A DNA stretch of 64,000 bases from JBPOFM01 sp041391925 (GTDB lineage: Bacteria > Bacteroidota > Bacteroidia > Flavobacteriales > Flavobacteriaceae). Positions within the stretch are counted from its first letter, which is position 1; every line of letters starts with the position of its first letter. The notes below the pieces were generated by a model. The model worked only from the letters and a program-made list of their open reading frames with translations, did no database searches and was not told the DNA's origin. Positions 24,144-31,665 of this stretch are shown here, piece after piece. Position numbers and translations under genes: made by a program. The stretch is from assembly GCA_041391925.1 (NCBI GenBank), contig JAWKNA010000004.1:310001-374000 (forward strand), given 5' to 3'.

Positions 24144-25451
24144 ATGGCAAAACATTTCGAAATCTTGATTATCGGAGGAGGCACAGCTGGAATTATGACA
24201 GCAGCACAACTTTTAAAACAAAATATCTCTAAAAGTGTGGCTATAATTGAACCTGCCGAAACACATTATTATCAACCTGCTTGGACGTTAGTAGGAGCAG
24301 GAGCCTATGACTATTCTAAAACCGCTAGGCCTATGGCTTCTGTAATGCCTGATGGAGTTACTTGGATTAAGGATAAAGCCGCAGGATTTGACGAAGAAAA
24401 TAATAAAGTTTTTACCTCTAAAGGTGAGGATGTTACATATGAATATCTTGTGGTGGCACCAGGACTGGCCTATGATTTTAGCCTGGTACCGGGATTAGGA
24501 GATGCGATGGACAAAGGTGTTGTTTGTAGCAATTATACAGACCCAAATCATACGTGGAATGTCGTCAAGAATTTTAAAGGAGGTACGGCACTATTTACGC
24601 AGCCTGCAACGCCTATTAAATGTGGAGGAGCTCCTCAAAAGATAATGTATTTAGCTGAAAATTATTGGGCAAAAAATGGAGTTCGTACCAATACTGATGT
24701 GGTATTTGCAACTGCTGGAACAGTGATTTTTGGCACCAAGGAAATCGCAGAAACATTAATGAAAGTTGTTGACAGAAAAGATATCAATTTAAGATTCAAT
24801 CATAAATTGGTTGAAGTCGATGGAAAAAATCAAATAGCTTGGTATGAATTGACCAAGGATGTTTCATCAGGTGGATGTGTGGTAATGTCAGGAGATGATG
24901 ATGGTAAGTACTTGGATGAGACTTTTCAATACAATTATAAGGATGTAAAAGTGACCGTAAAAAACGGAAGATATGGCATACACTATGATATGTTACATAC
25001 GGCACCACCTTCAGTAGCGCCGAAATTTATTCAAGAATCCAATTTGGTAAATGATGCAGGTTGGCTTGATGTAGATATTCATACGATGCAGCATAAGAAA
25101 TATGCAAACATTTTTGGTTTGGGAGATGTCGCCGGATTGCCAACTGCAAAAACAGGTGCTGCTATACGAAAACAAGTTCCAATTGTAGTTGACAATTTAG
25201 CATTGTTAATTAAAAGAGATAGAATTGGCAACAAGTCTTACAATGGGTATTCCTCTTGTCCGTTGGTGACAGACTATGGTAAAATGGTCCTGGCTGAATT
25301 TGACTATGATGGGAAGTTTATCCCAGACCCAAAATTGAAACAATTGCTTATTAAAGATAGTTCTAAAGAGCATTGGCGTTTGTGGATGCTTAAAAAATAT
25401 ATGTTGCCATATCTCTATTGGAATAAAATGCTCAAAGGGATCGATGTGTAG
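24144..25451 (+). CDS. sqr: Sulfide:quinone oxidoreductase
   Basis: This 435-residue flavoprotein has an N-terminal dinucleotide fold (I-I-G-G-G-T-A-G-I-M-T-A) and a second near residue 165. The three redox cysteines of SQR are all present: C128 (V-V-C-S-N-Y), C160 (I-K-C-G-G-A-P-Q-K) and C372 (S-S-C-P-L-V). It oxidises sulfide at the membrane, passes electrons to menaquinone and leaves a persulfide for the CstB-like enzymes. The C-terminal amphipathic stretch (W-M-L-K-K-Y-M-L-P-Y-L-Y-W) fits membrane attachment. Confidence 0.94.
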   Translation: MAKHFEILIIGGGTAGIMTAAQLLKQNISKSVAIIEPAETHYYQPAWTLVGAGAYDYSKTARPMASVMPDGVTWIKDKAAGFDEENNKVFTSKGEDVTYEYLVVAPGLAYDFSLVPGLGDAMDKGVVCSNYTDPNHTWNVVKNFKGGTALFTQPATPIKCGGAPQKIMYLAENYWAKNGVRTNTDVVFATAGTVIFGTKEIAETLMKVVDRKDINLRFNHKLVEVDGKNQIAWYELTKDVSSGGCVVMSGDDDGKYLDETFQYNYKDVKVTVKNGRYGIHYDMLHTAPPSVAPKFIQESNLVNDAGWLDVDIHTMQHKKYANIFGLGDVAGLPTAKTGAAIRKQVPIVVDNLALLIKRDRIGNKSYNGYSSCPLVTDYGKMVLAEFDYDGKFIPDPKLKQLLIKDSSKEHWRLWMLKKYMLPYLYWNKMLKGIDV

Positions 25452-25482
25452 GTCAAGGAGTATTAATTTAAACAGATAAATT

Positions 25483-25686
25483 ATGAAAAAAAATATGGGC
25501 GGTGCAGACCGTATTATTAGAGTGATTATTGCATTAGTAGTGGCATTCCTTTTTTATAAGGGAATCATTGCAGGAACTTTGGGATATATACTATTGGTAC
25601 TGGCTGGAGTTTTTGTATTGACAAGCTTCATAAGTTTTTGCCCTCTTTACACCTTGTTAGGAATCAATACGTGCCCGAGAAGGTAG
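25483..25686 (+). CDS. DUF2892 (YgaP-like) membrane protein
   Basis: This 67-residue protein has two membrane helices (about 14-30 and 33-50) after the family start M-G-G-A-D-R-I-I-R, and ends in C-P-L-Y-T-L-L-G-I-N-T-C. In E. coli YgaP a domain of this type follows a rhodanese and forms a membrane-embedded sulfurtransferase. It is 31 nt behind sqr and probably co-transcribed. Confidence 0.9.
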   Translation: MKKNMGGADRIIRVIIALVVAFLFYKGIIAGTLGYILLVLAGVFVLTSFISFCPLYTLLGINTCPRR

Positions 25687-25715
25687 AAGACAAAAAATGA
25701 TTGATTTATGTATCA

Positions 25716-25747
25716 AAGGTTACAGCAAATGATTGTAACCTTTTTTA
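25716..25747 (+). terminator. Terminator after sqr-DUF2892
   Basis: AAGGTTACA and TGTAACCTT form a perfect 9-bp stem with a 9-nt loop and a T run. The arms contain GTTAC and GTAAC, but in the opposite order and spacing to the regulator sites. Confidence 0.8.
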
Positions 25748-25770
25748 TTTTTATATAAAATTTGAAAGAT

Positions 25771-27102
25771 ATGCAGATTAAACAATTTGAATACAAACCA
25801 TTGGCACATTATTCATATGCTGTGGTAAGCGAAGGTAAAATGGCCATAATTGACCCGGAAAGAGACCCAGAGCAATATTATGCTTATGCAAAGCAAAACA
25901 ATGCCGAAATAATAGCTGTGATTGAAACACATCCGCACGCCGATTTTGTGAGCTCACATCTCGAAATTCATAAGAAAACAGGAGCAACAATTTATAATAG
26001 TGAGAAACTTGGAGCTGAATATCCTCATAAAACTTTTGATGATGGCAATACAATAACCATTGGGAATACAACTCTTAAGGCTATAAATACTCCTGGTCAT
26101 TCGCCAGACAGTATTACGGTTGTGGCAACAGAAGATAATAAAACCGCATTATTTACAGGCGATACACTTTTTATCGGTGATGTAGGACGGCCAGATTTGC
26201 GGGAGAAAGCAGGAAATATGAAGGCCAAGAGAGAAGAACTTGCTGAAATGATGTATGACACTATCACAACAAAATTTAATGATTTGCCAGATGATGCTGT
26301 GGTGTATCCAGCTCACGGGGCAGGTTCATTATGTGGTAAGAATTTGAGTGATGCTGCTAGCAGCACATTGGGCAATGAGCGTATTGGCAATTGGGCATTC
26401 AAAGAGCAAAGTAAAAAACAATTTATGGATACCTTATTGGACGGGCAGCCGTTCATTCCATCCTATTTTGGGTATGATGTTGATATCAATAAAGCGGGCG
26501 CTGAAGATTTAAAACCGTCTATTGAAAAAGTAAGATTTGCTGAAAATACAACAGCTGTAGGACTAATTGTGGATATGCGCAATGAAACTGATTTCAAAAA
26601 AGGACATTTAAAAAACAGTATCAATATTCAAGCTGTTTCAGAAAACTCAAAGTTTGAAACTTGGTTGGGCTCAATAATTGAACCTGAAGAAAAGTTTACT
26701 TTAGTCATTGACAAGAAGGAAAATAAACAAGCTATTTTAAATCGGGTTGCGAAAATTGGCTACGAGAAACTTCTTGAAAAAGTCATTACAATCCCTGATG
26801 CCAATCTTGAGAAAACCGAGAAGTTGGATTTAGCCGATTTCAAAAAAAATCCCGATAACTACACGATAGTCGATATAAGAAATGAAAGTGAAGTTGAAGA
26901 AGGTAAGATTTTCGATAAAGCATTATCACATCCCTTAAATGATTTACGTCACACTGCAGACGAAATTCCTTCAGATAAACCTATTGTAGTGCATTGTGCA
27001 GGTGGTTATAGAAGTGCTGCTGGTAGCAGTATCATTCAAAAAGAGCTTAAAGACGCCATTGTTTATGATTTGAGTGATGATGTAAAACAGTTTCAAGATT
27101 AA
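25771..27102 (+). CDS. CstB-like persulfide dioxygenase-rhodanese fusion (copy 2)
   Basis: This 443-residue protein repeats the architecture of copy 1: metallo-beta-lactamase domain (E-T-H-P-H-A-D-F-V-S-S-H, F-T-G-D-T-L-F-I-G-D), a Cys-less rhodanese domain and an active rhodanese domain with C409 in V-H-C-A-G-G-Y-R-S. The two copies are clearly related but differ throughout the middle. I use the ATG at 25771; the frame extends three codons to a TTG. It has no site of its own, and lies behind a terminator, so it may depend on read-through from sqr. Confidence 0.92.
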   Translation: MQIKQFEYKPLAHYSYAVVSEGKMAIIDPERDPEQYYAYAKQNNAEIIAVIETHPHADFVSSHLEIHKKTGATIYNSEKLGAEYPHKTFDDGNTITIGNTTLKAINTPGHSPDSITVVATEDNKTALFTGDTLFIGDVGRPDLREKAGNMKAKREELAEMMYDTITTKFNDLPDDAVVYPAHGAGSLCGKNLSDAASSTLGNERIGNWAFKEQSKKQFMDTLLDGQPFIPSYFGYDVDINKAGAEDLKPSIEKVRFAENTTAVGLIVDMRNETDFKKGHLKNSINIQAVSENSKFETWLGSIIEPEEKFTLVIDKKENKQAILNRVAKIGYEKLLEKVITIPDANLEKTEKLDLADFKKNPDNYTIVDIRNESEVEEGKIFDKALSHPLNDLRHTADEIPSDKPIVVHCAGGYRSAAGSSIIQKELKDAIVYDLSDDVKQFQD

Positions 27103-27162
27103 CACGACATAATATTATAAAATAAAACATGTCAATTCAAAGATAATACGGATGGCGATTTA

Positions 27163-27170
27163 TATCTTTG
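27163..27170 (+). promoter_or_regulatory. -7 box upstream of cydA
   Basis: TATCTTTG matches TAnnTTTG and lies 19 nt before the cydA ATG. No TTTG at the expected -33 position and no GTAAC-N4-GTTAC site is seen, so an activator or a weak promoter is likely. Confidence 0.45.
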
Positions 27171-27188
27171 TTAGACCAATAAATCATT

Positions 27189-28583
27189 ATGGATACTGAA
27201 ATTCTTGCTCGTATTCAATTTGCATTCACTATAGCCTTTCATTACATCTATCCACCATTGAGTATCGGTCTCGGTCTCATTATGGTGATTATGGAAAGTC
27301 TTTGGATACGTACAAAAAATGAAAAATATCACATATTGGCCAAGTTCTGGACCAAAATTTTTGCATTGACCTTTGGTATAGGTGTAGTAACGGGTATCGT
27401 GATGGAGTTTGAGTTTGGTACTAATTGGGCTACTTATTCAAGATACGTAGGTGACATTTTTGGTAGTGCGTTGGCAGCCGAAGGTATTTTTGCATTTGCG
27501 CTTGAGAGTGGTTTTTTAGGAATTTTACTCTTCGGTTGGAACCGCGTGAAGCCTTGGGTTCATTTGGTATCAACGATTGGTGTGTTTTTAGGGTCTATGT
27601 TTTCAGCAGTGTGGATTGTTGTGGCCAACAGTTGGCAGCAAACTCCTGCAGGATATCATATTGTAGGTGAAGGTATGTCGGCTAGGGCAGAAATCACGGA
27701 TTTTTGGGCTATGGTTTTCAATCCATCAAGCGTAGACAGATTAACACATACGTGGTTCGCAGCATTTTTGGCAGGCGCTTTTTTGGTGTTGAGTGTGCAC
27801 GCCTACTATTTACTTAAGGGGCGCTATGTGGAAATCTCAAAAATGGCCTTTAAAATAGCTTTGGGTGTAGCTACTGTTTTTTCATTGATGCAGCTAGTTA
27901 CAGGACATAGCTCTGCTGATGGTGTGGCAGAAAATCAACCGGCCAAACTAGCAGCAATGGAAGGACATTATGATGCCAATGGCCCTGCGGATATGTACCT
28001 ATTTGGTTGGGTAGATGATGAAACGCAAAAAGTAACAGGCATTAAAATACCTGGTGGGCTTTCATTTCTTATAGACCAAGATTTTGATGCACCGGTCACT
28101 GGCTTAAATGCATTTCCTAAAGAAGATAGACCTGGTCAAGTAAACGCTGTGTTTCAATTCTACCATATTATGATAGCTATTGGTATGTTTTTTATAGCAT
28201 TGACCCTCTATGCAAGTTATTTATGGTGGAGAAAGAAACTTTTTGAGAAAAGATGGTTATTGAAAATATTTGCCTTTTCAGTGATACTTGCCCAGATTGG
28301 AAATCAAGTAGGATGGTTTGCTGCTGAAATGGGAAGGCAACCTTGGGTAGTCTATGGTCATTTAAAAACGTCAGAAGCATTTTCACAAGCAGTTTCTGCT
28401 AATCAAATTGTATTTTCTTTGATTCTTTTCTTTGTGGTTTATGCATTGTTGCTCTTCTTATTTTTATACTTATTGAACAAAAAAATTAAACACGGCCCTT
28501 ATGATGAAAATGATATTGATATGGAGGAACGAACATTAACACGCGAAATCTCTGAAGAAGTCGCTAAAACTTTAAACTCATAA
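27189..28583 (+). CDS. cydA: Cytochrome bd oxidase subunit I
   Basis: This 464-residue quinol oxidase subunit has the haem and quinol features of CydA: A-F-H-Y-I-Y-P-P near residue 17, G-V-V-T-G-I-V-M-E-F-E-F-G-T-N-W near 72, and G-W-F-A-A-E-M-G-R-Q-P-W near 378. The periplasmic Q loop is of the short type. Cytochrome bd resists sulfide poisoning better than haem-copper oxidases, which explains its place next to sqr. Confidence 0.95.
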   Translation: MDTEILARIQFAFTIAFHYIYPPLSIGLGLIMVIMESLWIRTKNEKYHILAKFWTKIFALTFGIGVVTGIVMEFEFGTNWATYSRYVGDIFGSALAAEGIFAFALESGFLGILLFGWNRVKPWVHLVSTIGVFLGSMFSAVWIVVANSWQQTPAGYHIVGEGMSARAEITDFWAMVFNPSSVDRLTHTWFAAFLAGAFLVLSVHAYYLLKGRYVEISKMAFKIALGVATVFSLMQLVTGHSSADGVAENQPAKLAAMEGHYDANGPADMYLFGWVDDETQKVTGIKIPGGLSFLIDQDFDAPVTGLNAFPKEDRPGQVNAVFQFYHIMIAIGMFFIALTLYASYLWWRKKLFEKRWLLKIFAFSVILAQIGNQVGWFAAEMGRQPWVVYGHLKTSEAFSQAVSANQIVFSLILFFVVYALLLFLFLYLLNKKIKHGPYDENDIDMEERTLTREISEEVAKTLNS

Positions 28584-28585
28584 TT

Positions 28586-29623
28586 ATGGAAACTTTTTTA
28601 GGTATTGATTATCCAACTTGGTGGTTTTTGGTTGTAGGCGGGTTGTTTTCCGGATATGCCATTCTAGATGGTTTTGATTTTGGAGCTGGCGCTTGGCACT
28701 TGTTTTTTAAAAAGGAATTAAGCAGAAGAATTGCCTTAAATGCAGTTGGTCCAGTATGGGACGGTAATGAGGTTTGGCTTGTTATTGGTGGCGGTGCACT
28801 TTTTGCTGGTTTTCCAGTGATGTACGGAACATTTTTCTCTGGTATGTATGTGCCATTTATGCTGTTCTTGGTTTTCATAATCTTTAGGGCAATTGCTATA
28901 GAATTTAGAAGTAAAGAAGAAATGCTCTGGTGGCGCAAAATGTGGGATATTGCATATAGTGTGAGCAGTATAATGCTCGCCTTCCTACTTGGTGTAGTGT
29001 TGGGAAATGTACTTTTGGGTATTCCTATTGGGCCCGATTTAGAATATGACGGCAGCCCATTATTAGGGTTTTTAAATCCTTACGCACTCCTCACAGGGTT
29101 AACGACACTTTTTCTCTTTATGACGCACGGTGCCATTTATCTTTTGCTAAAAACTGAAGGCAAGTTGTTTGATAAATTGGTGGGATTATTAAAAAAAGGA
29201 ATTATACTGTTTATTGTGTTTTTTGCGATAACGACCCTTTACACACTTATATACATACCTCACTTGAGTGACGACTTCAAGGCTGACCCCATACTTTTTA
29301 TAATACCAGTATTGACATTCTTAAGTATCGCAAATATTCCTAGATTGGCTAGTAAAAGGAAATTTAAAGAGGCTTTTTTCTTTTCAGCACTTACAATATC
29401 ATTATTAATGATACTTGTGGCAATTGAATTATATCCAACCTTGTTATACTCATCGATTAATCCTGATAATAATATTACTATCTACAACGCTGCTTCATCA
29501 GACAAGTCCTTGGGCATAAGTTTGACGATGGTAGTCATTGGTGCACCACTTGTTTTAGGCTATACCTTCTTTGTCTATAAAACCTTTGCTGGTAAAGTAA
29601 AATTGGATGACCATAGCTATTGA
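28586..29623 (+). CDS. cydB: Cytochrome bd oxidase subunit II
   Basis: This 345-residue membrane protein starts 2 nt after the cydA stop. It has the CydB opening (W-W-F-L-V-V-G-G-L-F-S-G-Y-A-I-L-D-G-F-D-F-G-A-G) and P-V-W-D-G-N-E-V-W-L near residue 55. It forms the heterodimer with CydA. No cydX-like small gene is seen after it; the next element is regulator site 7. Confidence 0.95.
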   Translation: METFLGIDYPTWWFLVVGGLFSGYAILDGFDFGAGAWHLFFKKELSRRIALNAVGPVWDGNEVWLVIGGGALFAGFPVMYGTFFSGMYVPFMLFLVFIIFRAIAIEFRSKEEMLWWRKMWDIAYSVSSIMLAFLLGVVLGNVLLGIPIGPDLEYDGSPLLGFLNPYALLTGLTTLFLFMTHGAIYLLLKTEGKLFDKLVGLLKKGIILFIVFFAITTLYTLIYIPHLSDDFKADPILFIIPVLTFLSIANIPRLASKRKFKEAFFFSALTISLLMILVAIELYPTLLYSSINPDNNITIYNAASSDKSLGISLTMVVIGAPLVLGYTFFVYKTFAGKVKLDDHSY

Positions 29624-29634
29624 TTTAACCTAGT

Positions 29635-29678
29635 GTAACACTTGTTACCATAATCATTGCAAAGTATCTGCAACTTTG
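29635..29678 (+). promoter_or_regulatory. Crp/Fnr-type site 7 (yeeE pair promoter)
   Basis: GTAAC-ACTT-GTTAC (29635-29648), 22 nt, then CAACTTTG (29671-29678; one mismatch to TAnnTTTG), 14 nt before the ATG. Confidence 0.8.
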
Positions 29679-29692
29679 TAAAAATTTATGAT

Positions 29693-30250
29693 ATGAATTG
29701 GATTTATGAACCTTGGCCTTGGTATGTTTCTGGCCCATTGATTGCATTGATAATGTTCATTCTATTGTTTGTAGGTAAACAATTTGGAATGTCTTCAAAT
29801 TTGCGCACTGCCTGCGCGGCTGTTGGAGCTGGTAAGGCATCCGATTTTTTTAGATTTGATTGGAAAGCAGAACGATGGAATTTAATGGTTGTCCTAGGCG
29901 CTATGATTGGTGGATTTATTGCCTCAAATTATTTAAGCGATAATAGTGTAGATATTAACCCAGAAACCGCAGAACAGTTAGCTATAGATTATAATATTAC
30001 AAGTGCTGGTGAAGCGTACCTACCTCCAGAGATATTCTCCATCGATGCATTGTCAAACCCATTGAATATTGGCATCCTTCTAATTGGAGGCTTATTGGTT
30101 GGTTTCGGAGCTCGTTATGCTGGCGGATGTACTTCTGGCCACGCAATATCAGGTTTAAGCAATTTGCAAGTGCCTTCACTTATTGCCGTCATCGGCTTTT
30201 TTATTGGAGGTTTAGTGATGATACATTTTATTTACCCCTTAATTTTTTAG
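29693..30250 (+). CDS. YeeE/YedE-family sulfur transporter, part 1
   Basis: This 185-residue membrane protein has four to five helices and the family motif G-A-R-Y-A-G-G-C-T-S-G-H-A-I-S-G with a conserved Cys. YeeE of other bacteria imports thiosulfate through a relay of such cysteines. I use the ATG at 29693; the frame opens 12 codons upstream at a TTG that overlaps the promoter. It is half-sized and works presumably with the next gene. Confidence 0.88.
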   Translation: MNWIYEPWPWYVSGPLIALIMFILLFVGKQFGMSSNLRTACAAVGAGKASDFFRFDWKAERWNLMVVLGAMIGGFIASNYLSDNSVDINPETAEQLAIDYNITSAGEAYLPPEIFSIDALSNPLNIGILLIGGLLVGFGARYAGGCTSGHAISGLSNLQVPSLIAVIGFFIGGLVMIHFIYPLIF

Positions 30251-30254
30251 CATT

Positions 30255-30668
30255 ATGAAATATTTTATATATCTGGTTATTGGAATATTCTTTGGAATAG
30301 TAATGTTTAAGTCAGAGGCAGCCTCTTGGTTCCGTATCTATGAGATGTTCCAGTTTGATAGTTTTCATATGTACGGCATTATAGGTTCGGCACTTGTACT
30401 GGGTATCATTGGAGTCCAAATTATAAAGAAAAAAGACCTCAAACCGTTGGATGGAAGTAAAATGAGCTTAAATCCAAAAGACAAAAGCATCTCAAGATAT
30501 TTATTCGGCGGTATTATATTCGGTCTTGGTTGGGCGTTGGCTGGCGCGTGTCCTGGTCCAATGTATGTATTGGCTGGTTCCGGCTATTATTCAATGATAA
30601 TCGTAATTTTTGGAGCATTGCTAGGAACATTTCTGTATGGTCTCCTAAAGGATAAACTTCCTCATTAA
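30255..30668 (+). CDS. YeeE/YedE-family sulfur transporter, part 2 (DUF6691-like)
   Basis: This 137-residue membrane protein, 4 nt after part 1, has the second conserved motif W-A-L-A-G-A-C-P-G-P-M-Y. Together the two products equal one full YeeE/YedE protein, a split common in bacteria with persulfide dioxygenases. Direction of transport (thiosulfate or related sulfur in or out) cannot be read from the sequence. Confidence 0.88.
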   Translation: MKYFIYLVIGIFFGIVMFKSEAASWFRIYEMFQFDSFHMYGIIGSALVLGIIGVQIIKKKDLKPLDGSKMSLNPKDKSISRYLFGGIIFGLGWALAGACPGPMYVLAGSGYYSMIIVIFGALLGTFLYGLLKDKLPH

Positions 30669-30740
30669 TTCAAGATGCTGAAAGTATGCAATTATGCCTA
30701 ACACAATTAAATCTAGGTCATTCTTGTCAACCAAAATTAA

Positions 30741-30776
30741 AAACCCTTATAAAATCAATGCTTACAAGGGTTTTCT
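30741..30776 (-). terminator. tmRNA terminator
   Basis: On the minus strand AAAACCCTTGTAA and TTATAAGGGTTTT pair over about 12 positions with one or two imperfections, followed by TTTTT. It begins directly after the tmRNA 3' end. Confidence 0.75.
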
Positions 30777-30777
30777 G

Positions 30778-31170
30778 TGGAGCCGGAGAGAATCGAACTC
30801 TCGTCCAAACAAGTCATCAAAGGGCTTTCTACACGTTTATTCTTTTCTTGTTTTTTCGAGTGCAAGCTGGTTAAAGACAACCCACTTACACCTTATCTTC
30901 TTTAGTTTCAAGAGCAAGTCAAAGCGCCTCACTCCCTATGTCAACTTTTACGATGCCCCTATGCTGACCGCCGCTGACCAGGGCTTTCAAGGGACATTTA
31001 GCCTCTCTACCTTGTAGAGATAAGCGCAATCTTACTATGATTCAGATTAAGCAGCTAAAGCGTAGTTATTCTCGCCGTTTAAAATTTGGTCTAGCCTTTT
31101 ACGTGTCTCAAAACCATTACACGACGTGCTTACCATTCAATAAATCTCGCTGTCAAAACCAGTCGACCCC
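30778..31170 (-). ncRNA. ssrA: Transfer-messenger RNA
   Basis: The 5' end GGGGTCGACTGGTTTTGACA (from 31170 leftward) and the 3' T-arm and acceptor (G-T-T-C-G-A-T-T-C-T-C-T-C-C-G-G-C-T-C-C-A) are typical of tmRNA. The 7-bp acceptor pairs GGGGTCG with CGGCTCC with two wobbles. The resume frame encodes G-E-N-N-Y-A-L-A-A and TAA at 31047-31076. The CCA tail is not encoded (CAG follows the discriminator). It rescues stalled ribosomes and tags nascent proteins for proteolysis. Confidence 0.95.
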
Positions 31171-31285
31171 ATGATGGTAAAGAGACTGCAAAGTTAAGAA
31201 AATGTTTGTTTAACCCTGCAAATCCTTTTAACTTTAAAGCAAAAACCATTCCAAGACCATCAACCAAACACCATAACTAAACACT

Positions 31286-31501
31286 ATGATACGGAAAGGC
31301 ACAAAAGTACAATGGAACTGTGCAAACGGCACAGCCGAAGGCAAAGTGGTAGAAACCTACACCACAAAAGTCACCAAAACCATCAAAGGCTCTAAGATAA
31401 CCCGCAACGGTGATAAAAAAGACGAGGCACTCTACATCAAACAAACCGATGGCGACCACGTCCTTAAAAGTGAATCTGAAGTGAGACGCGTTAACTCGTA
31501 A
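31286..31501 (+). CDS. DUF2945 (HVA1/TUDOR-like) small protein
   Basis: This 71-residue basic protein has the DUF2945 pattern: K-G-T-K-V-Q-W, then G-K-V-V-E-T-Y-T-T-K-V-T-K-T-I-K-G, N-G-D-K-K-D-E-A-L-Y-I and V-L-K-S-E-S-E-V. The fold is a small beta barrel; no molecular function is established. It starts 116 nt after the 5' end of tmRNA on the other strand, so the two are divergent. Confidence 0.88.
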   Translation: MIRKGTKVQWNCANGTAEGKVVETYTTKVTKTIKGSKITRNGDKKDEALYIKQTDGDHVLKSESEVRRVNS

Positions 31502-31630
31502 CCGCAAAGTTTGGCGAAGTCTCCAAATCCCCTTATTTTCGTACCAAATTATTCCACAAACCACTATAACAGGTTTAAAAAACAGTTGTACAGTTGTGGC
31601 TAAAAGAACATAGTAGGTATAATCAAAAGA

Positions 31631-31648
31631 TTTCCGCCTTCGCGGAAA
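31631..31648. repeat. Small palindromic repeat before the dehydrogenase gene
   Basis: Arms TTTCCGC and GCGGAAA flank a CTTC loop, a variant of the elements in the trp operon. It overlaps an ATG (31648) that could be mistaken for the start of the next gene. Confidence 0.65.
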
Positions 31649-31665
31649 TGAAAAATAAATTTTCA

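Noticed and set aside
25716..25747. GTTAC and GTAAC arms here could be an eighth regulator site
   Set aside because: The order is reversed (GTTAC first), the gap is 11 nt and a T run follows, so it is a terminator. No -7 box lies 22 nt downstream.
30686..31017. Two plus-strand frames across the tmRNA gene
   Set aside because: They are antisense readings of the structured RNA and have no coding character.
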